Shown in pieces: positions 1 through 12,910 of a stretch of 64,000 nucleotides of DNA; within the stretch, counting starts at the first letter, position 1, and the number at the start of each line of letters is the position of its first letter. The notes under the pieces were generated by a model. That model saw nothing but the letters and a program-made list of their open reading frames with translations, made no database searches and was not told the origin of the DNA. The position numbers and the translations under genes were made by a program. The stretch spans positions 21,644,169 through 21,708,168 of the forward strand of contig NC_133288.1 in the NCBI RefSeq assembly GCF_005239225.2. Reading direction: 5' to 3'. The stretch is from Populus alba (taxonomy: Eukaryota; Streptophyta; Magnoliopsida; Malpighiales; Salicaceae).

Positions 1-188
1 ATATCCAATGCCACTAAACATAAAGAACCGTTGGTGTCAACTTGATAACACGACAAATAACAAAAGAAAACAGCTCTTCTGAACTGTAACAAGAAAAAAA
101 AGGAGGGAAAAAGGTAAAAAGAAATTACCGGAACTGTACTGCGTGCAATGCACAGCCAGATTTTAAAAAAATAATAATAATAACTAAC
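1..188 (-). other. Start of LDL3 intron 1
   Basis: Sequence downstream of the GT donor on the minus strand. It is AT-rich and has stops in the exon frame. No acceptor was identified before the window edge. Confidence 0.6.
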
Positions 189-2152
189 CTGCACTCCAAA
201 TATTCTTGAAGCCCACCTTTGCGCTTTAAGACCTCCTTAAACTTGATCTTTTCAACTGGACCTGCTACACGTGCTTTCAATCCAGCTGAAACTGCTGCGA
301 TCCCACAATTTTCAGCCTCGGCACTATTTGAAGAAGAATCAGACTTCTCTCTGGTTCTAAAAGATCGGTCACTTTCAACAAATTGGTCATTTTCCAGGAA
401 TTGTTGCTCATTTATCAAAGTCTCCCAATCAGCATCCCCTTCATAAGCCATGTCTCCAAGTCTACGCTTTTTGGGCTTCCGCATAGCACGATGTACAGCT
501 GCTAAGTGACCATCTTTGATGTCAGAATCTGGCACTGATACAGCATCTTCTGGATAACTTTCATTTTCTTCTGGAGTTACAGATCGAGGAGATGGTCCAT
601 TGGCCTCTTCATTGATGGAAAGATAATCTAAGGAGTTCCCATTGTGGTTCATGCACAAAGAAAATGTACATTTGTGGACTTCTCTGGATGTTACAGTAAT
701 AGGTGATAACCTAACATCAGATATTTCCACATTTTCCTTTTTTGGAACTGAAGCAAGATCCTGCAGATCATTTTGACTATTAGGGCTAGAGGAGGCTGAG
801 ACTTCTCTTCCGCCCGAAGATATTGAAATTTGAGGTTCTGCATTTGAAATGCATGCAGCTGAAACACCCTTAGATTGTTGTTCTAATGTGTTCCTGGTGC
901 TTACTTTACCCACAGAACAAAGCTTTAACCCATTCTTTAAAGTTTGAGCTTCCAAGCCATCATTATTGCCTGAAGCGGAATGACTTTCATTCCAAATTCT
1001 ATATGAACTACAAGGTTTCCCCATAGGTTCCCCTTTAAAATCTGAGATGCATGGGTCCTGCGTTTCTTCATCTTCAATCGCCCCATGTTGAGATCCCAAT
1101 GCTGGAGATGCGGGTGCAGCAACCTCAGCAGTAACTTCTGAAGATTTACCATGTCTCTTGTCATTGGATTTCATACTTTCATCCTTGCTCACAGAGAGCC
1201 CTTTGATTCTATCAGAGTTTTCTTCTATACAATAGGTAGTTTCACCAAACCCATTATCAAGCCTCTGGTTTTTTGTATTCAAAATTTGTCTAGAGGTAGA
1301 ATCTAACAAACTCAAATTGGCAACTATATGAGAACTGTCTCCAGCTTCCAGATCTTTGCAGACCACATTTGAGACAGGAGTGGATCTGAATGTACTTAAA
1401 TCCACATCCTTGGAACCCCCACAACCAACTCCAGATCCAGGGCTTAATCTGGCCTCCAAACACTGAACCCTATTAATTTGCTTTGAACTCGAATTTGCAC
1501 AAGACTTCCTCAGCAAATCCGATTGCTTCTTCTGATAAAAAACTGATATTGAATCTTCCAACTTATCCAAAGACTGACTTGAACTCTCGCCAGGCAACAA
1601 ACTTTCCTCTTCTTGGTTCTCTAACATAGCACCCTGAGATCCCAAACCCTCCAAATCATCATCAACCGCAGCATCACCCCGAGTTCTCACTCTCTTCCAA
1701 CCACTCTCCACTTTACTCGCTCTCTCCTTATGCTTGTTTTGTACTTTTTTCTCCACATTTCCATCCAATAACTCATCACCTTCATTTTGAATGGCACTTA
1801 CAGATCCCGAACCCTTCTTAGGAGCTTTCAACTTCTTCTTAAAACTCGCAAGTGTATCATCCATTCCTCCCAAATCCTCATCTTCAGTCGCCAATTTATC
1901 TTCCCTAACTTCAATCTTCTCCAAAACCACCTTAACCTTTTTAGAGTTTCTAGGTCTCTTCAACCTGAACAAAGACCCAATAGGCTCATTATCATCTGAA
2001 TCGATACCAACCTCAATTTGCTTCCCCAACAATTTCTTCTGCTCCTCCATTCCTTTGTTAACCCTAGGTTTCAACAAATTCTTTGACAAACCCTTCTGTG
2101 ACCCTAACTTAGCTTCCAAATCCTTATAATTCGACAAATCATCACTTTCCAT
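189..2152 (-). CDS. LDL3: Lysine-specific histone demethylase 1 homolog 3, first coding exon (partial gene)
   Basis: This is the 5' coding exon of a plant LSD1-type flavin amine oxidase that removes methyl groups from histone H3 in the nucleus. The exon encodes 654 residues plus two bases of the next codon. It starts at ATG 2150-2152 and ends at a GTTAGT donor directly below 189 (TGCAG|GTTAGT on the minus strand). The encoded part is hydrophilic, rich in Lys/Arg and Ser/Glu clusters, and looks disordered. Near residues 570-600 lies a conserved block with KKRRLGDMAYEGDADWE, and the exon closes with KFKEVLKRKGGLQEYLEC. I recognise both blocks from LDL3 proteins, where they precede the SWIRM domain. 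SWIRM and amine oxidase domains must lie left of the window. No frameshift is seen. Family assignment is strong. The catalytic part cannot be judged here. Confidence 0.88.
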
Positions 2153-2640
2153 TTCTCTATTATAAAAAAATCAAACCTCATTTTCCCCTCAATTAACAAA
2201 CTAATGCCATCACTAACCAACCAAAACAACACAAAATAACAATCCAGGCACAACCTATCAAAACCTAAATATATAAAAAACAAAAAAAAAACAACAAATT
2301 AGAAACAGAATCATCTCTTTCTAATGCAAGTAATTATCCATAGCTTTGCTTTAGTTTAAGCAAAGAATCTAACGATATTAACAGGAAAAAAAAGTGAAGG
2401 ATTCTGAAGCGAGTGAATAGACAGTGCTGCGTGTGGAGAGAGGGAAAAAAAATAAAGAGAGGAGCAGGGAGAGAGGGGAGAAGGGAATCAGACCTGAGAG
2501 AGTAATGGAGCTTTGACATGGAAAGGGAGGTAGCGGTCATGGATGTCGAGGGAGAGTGAGAGGAGTCCGTTAGCGTTTAATTTTTTTTATTTTAATTTGA
2601 TTTTTGTTTTCTGGAATCAGAAGGCTTGAAGCGTAGGAGA
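2153..2640 (-). promoter_or_regulatory. LDL3 5' leader and promoter region
   Basis: Read on the minus strand, 2400-2520 is strongly CT-rich, as plant 5' leaders often are. A possible leader-intron donor (CTCTCAG|GTCTGA) lies near 2490, but no convincing acceptor was settled on. No clear TATA box was seen. Transcription start and leader intron are inference. Confidence 0.4.
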
Positions 2641-3640
2641 CTTTTTTTTTTTTTCTAGTTTTAAAGGTATTAAAAAAAAAACTGAAACTTTTTTTTTAAT
2701 TATTTTAATGTATTAATATAAAAAAATTAAAATATATTTTAAAAATAAATATTACACAAAATCAAACAGCTCTAAATACTTAATATATTGTGCTGTTATA
2801 TTAAAGTTAAGGGAAATAATATAATAATGTCTTGGTTTTTTTGTTTTATTTATTTATTTATTTTAGAGCCAAGACTATTGTCTTTTTTTCCTACTGATTG
2901 TGTTGTCTTTAAAAAAAAATTCCTAGCATTTTTTTTAATTTCCCTGGTATTCGAAGCTTTTTTTATCCTTTTTCTTTTACTCGTAAATAAATATCATTAG
3001 TCTTTCACTTTAACACTATAAAAAATGAAAGGGAATCGATGCTTTGCTTCAGCATAAATTTATAACAATCCAGGCATAATTTAAATTTTTTATTTGATGA
3101 TGAAAAATGTTTTTAAATTAATCTGTAAATTAATTAGAATTAATATATTTATAAACGATATTATTCAAAACTCACTCCAAATACAATTGAAATATAATTT
3201 CAAGCAAGTAATACATAGATGTATGGCGGAATATTCATGCCTAAAAAATCATAGTTCAATTAATTTAATTATAAAAAGTTTAAAGCATGCATGCATGCAT
3301 GGAGTACTTGTTATAACGTGTCCCAAACTTCATAATTTATCAATCACGTATCATCAACTAATTATAATTTTTCATGATAAAAAAAATTATAACTTATCAA
3401 TTATTATATTTATTCTTCCACATAATAAATGAAATCAGCTTACTTGATCTAGTTGTGTTTATGATATAAGTCATGGGTTTTTTTATTTATTTAAAACATG
3501 CTAATAACATTTTAATATTCATATTTTATGTTAAAATAAAGAAATTACCTCGGCTCCAGCACGCGCCATCAATCTATTAACTTAACAAACACCACGTATC
3601 CATATTTATTTTTCTATGTAATAAATAAGACGACGACATC
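2641..3640. other. AT-rich spacer with no gene
   Basis: Homopolymer A/T runs and a partial AT-rich MITE-like stretch (2690-2760). At 3285-3301 there is a GCAT tetranucleotide run (GCATGCATGCATGCATG). Short ORFs here are low complexity. Confidence 0.6.
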
Positions 3641-4020
3641 TTATTGAGAGCGTTGATTCCATGGGCCATGGGCCCAAATATAAAGGATAGTTCTTTGGAT
3701 TTGGATTCGATATACCATCCGATTCAGGTAGTGCTTAACTCATAACCACCTCAGCCCATTCATTGTCGCAATGGCCACGATGAGGACCACCCGGTCCAAC
3801 ACGTCCAAGCGCATGACCGACCCCCAGAGCAACCTAGAGCTCGAACCTTTAAGCTCTTACCACGCAGACGGCATGTGGTTTGTATCGAGTTCCTCGTCAG
3901 TGGTTAATAATCTGTAAACTAGTTCAAGATGAACGACACCACGCTTCGGTGATATGTCTTACCTCACCTGGATACCTGTCTCGGGCGACAGACAACCTCA
4001 TTGGGACACTTTCTTTTGAC
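3640..4020. other. GC-richer island, possible decayed retroelement piece
   Basis: The stretch stands out from AT-rich flanks by base composition, for example a run of CCACCCGGTCCAACACG type sequence near 3787. It has no long open frame and no gene family I recognise. An old LTR retrotransposon fragment is a guess from composition only. Confidence 0.3.
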
Positions 4021-4034
4021 GGTATTCACGAAAA

Positions 4035-4215
4035 ATATTGTTTATTTTTATATTTTAAAAAAATTATTTTTTTTAATATTTTCATATTATTTTAATTATT
4101 TTAATGTTATGATATCAAAAATAATATTTAAAAAATAAAAAAAATAATATTTTAAATAAAAAATATTTTAAAAAATAATTGCAACTATATTTTATATTTT
4201 TAAAGAGTGGTGACG
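4035..4215. repeat. AT-rich MITE-like repeat copy
   Basis: Carries the shared core of this family: a run like ATTATTTTAATG, then TGATATCAAAAATAATATTT, then alternating A/T blocks. See the copies at 44998 and 55925 for better ends. Confidence 0.55.
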
Positions 4216-4330
4216 TAGATACACGAACTTTCTCATAGCTTGGACTTTGGATCAAGGCATCAAATTTCAAAGCTTATGAAGTTTATCTATGTTGTTGTGT
4301 CTGTTTTTTTGCTTAAAATGCAAATGTAAC

Positions 4331-5042
4331 AATGTTTGGTAACAAAAAAAAACATAAGTTATTATTTATGGGTCTCACCAAATTACGCGTTTGAAATGCT
4401 TGGAAAAAGAAAGTAGGTCCTACCTGCTTTTTGCGGCTGCACTGTTCAATGAACAATGCAGCATCCCTTCACACTCGCATTGTTCACTAAAGTGAAAAGT
4501 GTTTTTTTTAATCATTTTTTTTTAAAAAAAATCAGTTAACATTTTTTTTTAAAAAAATTGTAATTTTTATTTTTTAAAAAAAAAATAGTTTGAGGTGAAT
4601 TAAATTTATTCGTACTGTAATCTCAATTTTATTCCTGATAATATTTTACATAATTTTATTGCATGCTCAAAAAATCATGAAAACTGTAGTTCTTGTTGAA
4701 TGAATTATGTATGCAATAGAATTGTAGATAGTTTAATGGAACAATAAATTTTTTTTTATATAAATTATAATTTATTTCACGATATAATAGCAATAGTTAA
4801 ATCTACAATATTTAAATTAAAAATATTAATATATATATTTTTTAAAATTATTTTATAACCTTAATTTTAAAAGCATTGTTAACCAAACATATTAAACTAC
4901 TTTTTGTTCAAGCCTCAATTTCTACCACAGTTTTAACCAAACATCTATTTTTTCAAACTAATTTCAACTAAAAATATTTTTTATAAAATAATTATTTTTA
5001 AAACCATAATTATAATATTTATCGTAATATCAAACACATTTT
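4331..5042. mobile_element. Non-autonomous TIR DNA element, copy A
   Basis: Left end near AATGTTTGGTAAC; right end runs into ATATCAAACACATT, so both ends share a GTGTTTGGTA-like inverted terminus. The inside matches copies at 12911 and 28651: an inverted segment around GCACTGTTCAATGAACAATGC, then GGTGAATTAAATTTA, AATTTTATTCCTGATAATAT, and a right arm with ACCAAACATCTATTTTTTC. No coding capacity. The superfamily (hAT or PIF/Harbinger) is not decided because no clean target duplication was found. Confidence 0.6.
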
Positions 5043-7142
5043 TTTCGATAGCTTAGCTTAGCCGGCATGGCAATTCTGTAGAATACATGCGGAACAGAAA
5101 AAAAATGGAATATGCGTGAGAATGTATAGCATATTATATATACATATATACATATATACATATTATATATACATATTTCAAGATTGTTTTGTTTTTCATT
5201 TTATTTACATTTTTGAATTATTTCAATCAATAAACAACAAATAAATATTAATTGATGAAGTGTTTTGAACTAATAAGAAGATAATTAAAATGGTTAGTAT
5301 ATTTACGTACATATTTTTATAATCAAATAGATCAAATAAGGTTTGAATCAAATGTTTTGATTTCATGGACGTTCGATGTTATTCATGTTTACACGCCACA
5401 AGAATGATATAAATATAAATAATTATATCAATTCAACACAATGTTTTAACTATATTATCGTTACAAAACATCATTACAAGAAACAGTATATTTATTTTAT
5501 TTTTAAATTAACAAACTATTAAAATTAGATCATCATATGCATTGCTAAATTACAGTACAACGAACTATGAAATTTAGAAAGGAAAAAAAGGGTACAATTA
5601 TGCAATTGTATACTTCAAATTAATTTGAGGTAGAATTTGATTGTGATATTAACACTGGATGAGATTTATTTTTTTTGTTACAACACTAGATGAGAATTTG
5701 AATATGTAGAAATATTATATGAGTTTTTTTTTCCGTGCTTTTTAAAATATTTTTTATTTGAAAAGATATCAAATTTATTTTTTATATATATTTTTAAATA
5801 ATTTTAATATACTAATATAAAAATAATAATAAAATCTAAAATATATATTTTTAATTAAAAATAATTTAAAAAATCCACTATACCACATTATCAAACACTT
5901 AATATTCCACCCACCCGATAAACAATCACCATGCTAGCATAGCATATTAAGAAAAATAACTTTGGAGAAAAAACAAATAGAAAGTGATGCATCAATATTT
6001 ATTGTTTTTATTTAGATGTGTCATTCAAAAAAATAATCAAATAAAATATAATAACCCATTATCTTTTAATTCATATAAGTGCTAAGTTGATTCATACGTA
6101 GGATTTAATATGGGCTCAATTAATCACTGAGCTCATACTTTTTTCACATCATAAATATCTTATCATAATAAATAAAAAGTATATGTTTTATCATGAGAAA
6201 TTAGAGAATTTTTTACTTATGCTTTAACTTTTCTCTTCTTGACTCTTCAATAAAAAATAGCATAATTGTTTTTTAATTATAACTATTTATATTTAAAAAA
6301 ATTCTAAATACATAAAAAATGATATTTTATAGGTATCAAATATGATCAGGTAGCAATCTCGCTAATAATAAATGAAACAGATTGATTTGATTTAACAAAT
6401 ATTCCAGAAACATTAGCTTGGCCAAAAGCTCATGGAATAAACTTGTACCTCATCCAAAAGTTAAGCCATCATTGGACCTTAATTAAAAAAACACCATCAA
6501 TACGGAAAACAAAAGGCGTTAAACAAATACCCCGTAATAGAATACATCAAAATAATGAATTTAAAGCACCTATGAATTCGTATGTGGTTGTCGCTGGATT
6601 TTATCGTGCTTAATTAAATCCTTTCAGCCATTAAACTTTGAACAAAACTGAAAATACAACCAATCTGGCTGTTCTTGCATGGACGAGGTCTTATCTCGGA
6701 GCTCGTCTAGGCCCATTTGGTATTGACCAGCCATGCACCTGCTAGTTTAAAATTCGGGTCAGAAAATGAAATGGCCTTCTTTTTTTTTTTCTTTTTTTTT
6801 ATCTTTTATTCCAATGTTCACAATGTTTTCTGCTGTGGAAAAAGTCAATACCATAGAGCAGGGATGACAATCTATTTCTAATTCAATGGATACCTATACA
6901 TGGATAATTAATTTTCTTAGACAATTATCTTACTTACTTGATAAATAATAATGAATAAGGTGTATATATATATATATATTATTTAACCCACTTAAATCTA
7001 AATCAATATATATATATATAGTAGAACAATAGATATTTATATGAATGCTGGAATCTAACAAAGATTACTGATGAAGGATGAATGTGACATGAACATAGTA
7101 AAAATTTGACTTATAAATGTTCATTATTATTTTTACAAAAAA
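5043..7142. other. AT-rich spacer with no gene
   Basis: Contains a TATATACA microsatellite (about 5125-5175), an AT-rich MITE-like copy (about 5725-5905) and short TA runs at 6960-7020. No open frame with coding character and no RNA gene was recognised on either strand. Confidence 0.6.
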
Positions 7143-7147
7143 TAAAA

Positions 7148-7632
7148 TGTTGGGATATTATCACTTATGTGACAGCATCTACAATTCTATTCTAAAAAAA
7201 GGGTTATTATTATCAAAAAAATACAATGATGGGTATTATCAAACAAGTTGCACCAACCATTTGATAAAACGGCGTAATCCATGTGATGCTACCATTAGTG
7301 TTATAATCTATGGCCAAGTTATCTCACCATTCATGTCTATAAATAAAGGTACAAGTTAAAGAATAAAATGAAAGAGTTAGATAGTGTGAGAGAGAAAAAG
7401 ATTAGTGGTTGCCAAAGGGATGTTGCCTTGTTTAGCAGTGTGTGAGAGAGCAATAGCAGTAGAGTAGAGTGTCCTCCTTCATGTATCTATGTTGTTTTTT
7501 TTTTTTTATCTCTAATAATGTTAACTTCTCCCTTGGATGTAGGCGATTTACCGAATCACGTTAAATATTATGTCAGTAGGCTTTGACTCCAATGGACAAC
7601 TATCAGAATATTATTGGTCGGAATTCTCAACA
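7148..7632 (+). mobile_element. Solo LTR with 5-bp target duplication
   Basis: A 485-bp segment starts TGTTGGGATATT and ends GGAATTCTCAACA, giving TGTTG...CAACA inverted termini. The identical pentamer TAAAA sits on both sides (7143-7147 and 7633-7637). Inside is a TATA box (TATAAATAAA, about 7338), an AATAAA signal (about 7362) and a GAGAGAG-rich transcript-like region. No internal retrotransposon coding region lies beside it, so it is a recombined solo LTR. The size and termini suit a Ty1/copia element, but the lineage is inferred. Confidence 0.85.
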
Positions 7633-7637
7633 TAAAA

Positions 7638-10130
7638 TATGTTATTACTTGATGTTTAATATGATGAAATGCAACTTAATATATATGTGTATGAAATGCC
7701 ACATGCACTTTAGCCCTATTAGCTGAATCTCAGGGGAGGAAAGGGATTTGTATTTTTTGTTTTTGGTTGAACTAGTAAAGTGGGATTTTCATTAGGAGAA
7801 TACCCCCCCCCCCAATTATAATTAATTAAAGAGGGAAACGATTTGCACATTTTTCATAAGAAAAATAACAATTTGTACATTATTTTTATTTTTAATAACC
7901 CATGCCAGACTTAGATGATTGCTTGGATATGTTGAGAGTGAACTTCAGGAAATACTATCCTGTTTTCCTTTCAGTTGGCTAAAAGATTTGGAAAAAGAAA
8001 AAAGAAAAAAACTTTATTATTAACAATGTTGAGGCATTATTTTTATCAACATGATGCCTGAGGCGACTTCTAACAATCTAATACGCTTAGAATGCTAGGA
8101 GATTAGACTGTTTGTTTTTCTACTCCAAGACAAGCAAGAAATGTGCCAAACCAGCACTAAAATTGTGGCAGACAGGTAAGGTTTTTCTTAAAATAAAAAT
8201 TGTCACAGGGATGACAAGATGATCGGACATAAGAGTACTTAGACCGAGTTAGGAAGGTTGTCATGAGAAAGTTATGTGCAAGAATGCATCGCTTGTTCCT
8301 CTTGTAATCGTTCTTGTTGCTCTCTAAGGCATAAATGATGAACAGTTCTCCTATCATTAGAGACCTAACAGAATCAAACCTCATAATGCCTAAACAAGTA
8401 AATATTAACAGAAAAGAACAAAATTAATCTCCTAAACAAGCCCAGATCGAGCAGCCAAACTACGTTGATTCGATGCGTCATGATAATTTCAGCACACATT
8501 GTTCTGGTAAACAGCTGCATTTATGTTCATAACTGGCACATACGTATCCCTTCCATGTGATATAGATGAGCCTGTCTGCTATTATAAACCTCCAATTAGG
8601 AAATGGCTAGCTTTTTTCTAGCTTAATTAATTTGGCCAATGGGTGGATTGAGAAACTTATCTGACTAATTTCATTTTTCAATCACTTTCGCCATGATTAA
8701 GTCGTGCACTATATCTTGTTTCTTTCTTATTGGTCTAAGGGATCTATATATATTAGATGTAGCCCTGCCTACTGTGTTTAGTCAAGATTCAAGATTTAGG
8801 AATTTATCTTTGCCGTGCATGGGAATCTAATTACGAGGATTGGAAGGGTTTAAAACTACTGCTGCGTTCTATTTTCCGATGGCTTTCTATTTTTTACATG
8901 GCCTTGATTGACCGTTGTTAGTCGAGAACCATTTCTTTCTTTTTATGTTTTAGAGCTGTTGGGGAATATAATTGTGATTGTAGTTTAAAATTTTTTTTAT
9001 TTAAAAATTTATTAAAAATATATTTTTTTAAAAAATTAACATTAACATTAAAACTATCCCAAAATATATATATATATAAAAATTTAATAAAAATAATTTT
9101 TAAATTTTTAAAAACATGAATTATCCTGCATTTCTAAGAGCTATAGCGTACCATAAAATTAACTTCAAGTGGTTTGGTTAGTGCTTTGGGTTAAGGAGGT
9201 TTCACCCTTTCTTGATTTTTTAATTCAAATATTAGAGTTAACGTACAAAAAAAATATTATTTTTTTCTAAGAACAGGAAAAAAAAAATATTTAATCACAG
9301 TCCTAATTAATACTTGATTTAGTTTTGACTTTGATTTCTCATGGCCATTCGCAATACGATACTCTTAAATTCAAAGAAGAAACCCCACGGCAAAAGATTA
9401 TTTATGAAGAACCGATATCAATTAGGTATGTGTCTTAGATCAACAATTAAAGCATTGCTGATCCTTGGATGGAATCATGGAAATGTTTTCAACAACGTAT
9501 AGTAGTCATTTTCTAGCAAGAAGTTGAAAGTTATCGGCCTCTCCAAATTAAGAAGCTAAATCTATAGACACCAATCTTGAAAGGAAAGGCGAAGGATGTG
9601 TTTATTTTGGTTTATTAATCTTATGATATATAAATGATTTAATATAATATCATTATATATAAGTCAACAAGTCTTCAATATATTTTTATATTTTTAGTTC
9701 CGTCTATTTTTTCCTTACATAGTGTTCAATTCTATAATATGTTCTTCAATTAAGTTTTTCTATTCTCAAAATTACTTAAATTTTTCTAAGAAATAAAAAG
9801 TTTCAAAATTACTCATCAAATATTAAGATCTTAAAAGACACGTGTTTTCACTTCTTCTTTTTTTTTAAAAAAAAGATTACATTCTTGTACAGCTCAAATG
9901 CATTTTCATAATGAAAATATAATTAGATGAAAAAACTTGGTAAAAGAATATATTGGAGAATTTGATACCATACAAAAACAGAATAAACACAATTAAAAAT
10001 ATAAAAACACATTAAAAAAATTTCAATTATATAAGATCGAATAAATTGAGTTATTTATCCTTCATCTTATAATAAAAAAAATAATCTATCATTTGCCTAT
10101 CGTACGTATTTGTCAACTCATGCGTAGGCT
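7638..10130. other. Spacer with no gene
   Basis: Holds an 11-C homopolymer (7803-7813) and an AT-rich MITE-like copy (about 8960-9130). The 8157-8384 minus-strand open frame has no recognisable domain and no splice or promoter support. Confidence 0.55.
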
Positions 10131-10133
10131 GTT

Positions 10134-10240
10134 GTAAGAGGATCAAGTGTCCACGTTTTCAAAGAATTAGGGTACTTGTCAATGCATGCTTTAGCTGCTT
10201 TAATTAAGAGGATCAAACGTCCACACCTTCAAAGAATTAG
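10134..10240. repeat. Short diverged direct repeat
   Basis: A block beginning TAAGAGGATCAAGTGTCCAC and ending TTCAAAGAATTAGG occurs at 10134-10170. It recurs at about 10204-10240 with a few changes, giving a 70-bp period. Confidence 0.6.
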
Positions 10241-11000
10241 GTGATTAATAAAGTGGAGCAAACTGGGTTGGTGAAGAGATAATTCATTGGTTTTAATTAT
10301 ATAGAGCTTAAATATAAAAGATGGTTGCTCAAGTAATTCTGCAACCCCATCGATCTCCAAGCTAAGGTAGGCATTGAATTTGATTCCGTAGCCTACTTGA
10401 TAAACTGAGAGCGATGTGAGAAGAAAAATAATCTGAGACTGACGTCTTGCGAAGAACAAGTAATGGATTTTTTTAGACTAGAAATGTTTGAGCTGGAAAT
10501 GAAGCCATGCCAGTACATGTAGTCGTTAAGGAGCTCGTCAGAACACAGAAGTTAGCGAAGTATTTCTGGAATTTGCATTGATAAATAATATTCAGAGAGA
10601 TAGATTGGACCACACAGAGTCAATTGCGTTTGCAGGAAGGGAAGCTGGTGGACATCGAAGAGGAAATCAACGTGGAGAAAAATATATTAATGGGGCCCTA
10701 ATTAAATCCAAATATTCATGATTCCATGCACACCGGCCACAAAGTTTTTTTTCTTTTTAATGTCTTGATAAAGTCAAGATCATGTACGTAAACCTGCGGA
10801 TTAAGGCTCGTCTTGTGTTGGGTTCGCAAGGAATTTTCGAGCAGTTGTGTTAAAAAAACAAAGTTTGTCTGCAACTGCAAGATACAAGGAACAGAAAAGG
10901 AGATGCCATAGCTAAAAGCATCATCAGGTAAATATAAGTGGAGGCGCTTGTGTTCTTTGCAGTTTGTCAACACACTCAAAAGCAGAAACTACGCCCTTTT
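10240..11000. other. Unassigned region with broken coding-like stretches
   Basis: Base composition is less AT-rich than the flanks. Minus-strand open pieces (10229-10459 and 10716-10979) are interrupted and match no family I know. An old pseudogene is possible. Nothing firmer can be said. Confidence 0.25.
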
Positions 11001-12910
11001 AGAACATAGCTTTTTTCCCAATTTTTTCACTTGAAAGGGTCCTTATTTGGTTAACATAGATTTTTTTTTATTTCCTTATGGTTCATTATTTTCATAATAA
11101 ATAAATTAAAGAGATCTTTTGCTTTCTATTTCGGAAAAGAGTTAGTTAAACATATTTTAATGAAGAAATAATTATAAAGACGAAAGTTGAAAAATAGGAA
11201 TACTTGTCGAGAAAATGTTTCTGAAAATAAATGGTGGAATATGACACATTAATCAAGTCAAAAGGGGCTAAAAAAAAAACGATAAAGTCCATTCCTTAAC
11301 GTCACTCCATGCTCGAGGTTGATCGTTGATCGAGCTCCAAAAGGTTCATAGATGCCTATGCATGCTCGTGTTTCGCTTAGCTCACTTGCACTGCATAAAT
11401 GGGTTGAGAAACTAACCAGAGACAACCCATCACTCAAAAAAGATAAAAAAAAAAAAAAAACAATATAAAGTATAAAAGGTCTAACTTAATTACTCAATTC
11501 TAGATTTATTCTAGTTCCACGAAAACAATGTAATTGTGGGGGTAATTTCCGTGCACGCAAATAAAAAGGCTTCTTTCTTTTTTATATATTTGTTCCAAAT
11601 TTGAAGAAAAAAAATCGAGCCTTTAGCAACTGTATAAATTTGAAGAGAAATCGTACCAGATAAATATTATTTTTTAATTTATTATTTTTAATATTAACAT
11701 TTCAAAACAATTTAAAAAAAATTAAAAAACCTTAAAAAATACATTTGAATCACACTAACAAACAAATTCTATATATAAAAAAAAGTGAATGATTCTTGTC
11801 CTTATCACTTTGAAAGGTCACGGGGAAAAGATTCCCAGCAAATATTATTAGAATCATCAAAAAGACTATTTTATCTTGAGGAAAGATAGGGATTGACTCA
11901 CCAAGTTATAAATATTATCCGATTTGATTGAGTGTGGGTTCTTATCCAGCTTGATTAATTCAATTAAGTCGCAAGTTTATCTAGCTTGGTCAGGGTTAAA
12001 ATATTTTTATTTTTATTTTATTTTATTTTTTTTGTTAATTTATATAACTATTATAATCCCTGTAAAACAAACCTAATCATATAATCCTTACTTTCTAACT
12101 AAGATTTAGTTTATAAAAAACCAAAAAAAAAAAAATTCTTTGATTTTCTTATTATGAATAATTACAAATCTTATAAAAATCAAACTTAAGTTTCTAACTT
12201 TATATTATAATTGAAGTTTAATTTATAATTATAAATACATGATTGTGATGATAATGATAATTAATTATTATTAATTAAGAATATGTAAATTTCTTTTTGA
12301 TAAAAAATCTGAAAGAATATATAAAATTAAAATGTTAATGTCCCTTAGCCTCGTATAATATCTATTCAAGTACCAAGTATTGGTTAATGTATTCTTTTCA
12401 AATTACATAATATAAATAAATTTAACAAATATTAGATATATAATTTAACATCATTTACATGATTTTTAAACATAAAAGAAAACTCGAATGCTTTTTATAT
12501 ATGAAATAACCACTAACAATTTACTAATTGAAGTTATAGTGTTTGATTTAAATTTAATTAATAAATAAATTGAATTTATGTGTTTAAAAGATAGAAAATT
12601 TAATTCAATTCGTTTTATTTTTTTTATTTTTTACATTATTTATTTAAATATTTTTTTTTATAAAAAGGCTTGATGGATATTTTAACAAAAAATAGTTTTA
12701 ACATTACATTTTTTTATTTTAAAATTGTAAATAAAAAAGGTTTACATCTAATTTATTTTTAAAACAATTTTAAAAATTAAATTATATTTAAAATTCAATT
12801 CTTAACCCCAAAAATTATTCTAAACATAAAAATTCAATAGAGTTACTCTCACGAATCCCTTTCAAATCTCAATCCGAACAACTAAGCACACATCGTTTTG
12901 TGCTCTTTAA
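11000..12910. other. AT-rich spacer with no gene
   Basis: Long A/T tracts and a partial MITE-like stretch (about 11655-11775). No gene, tRNA or snoRNA was recognised. Confidence 0.6.
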
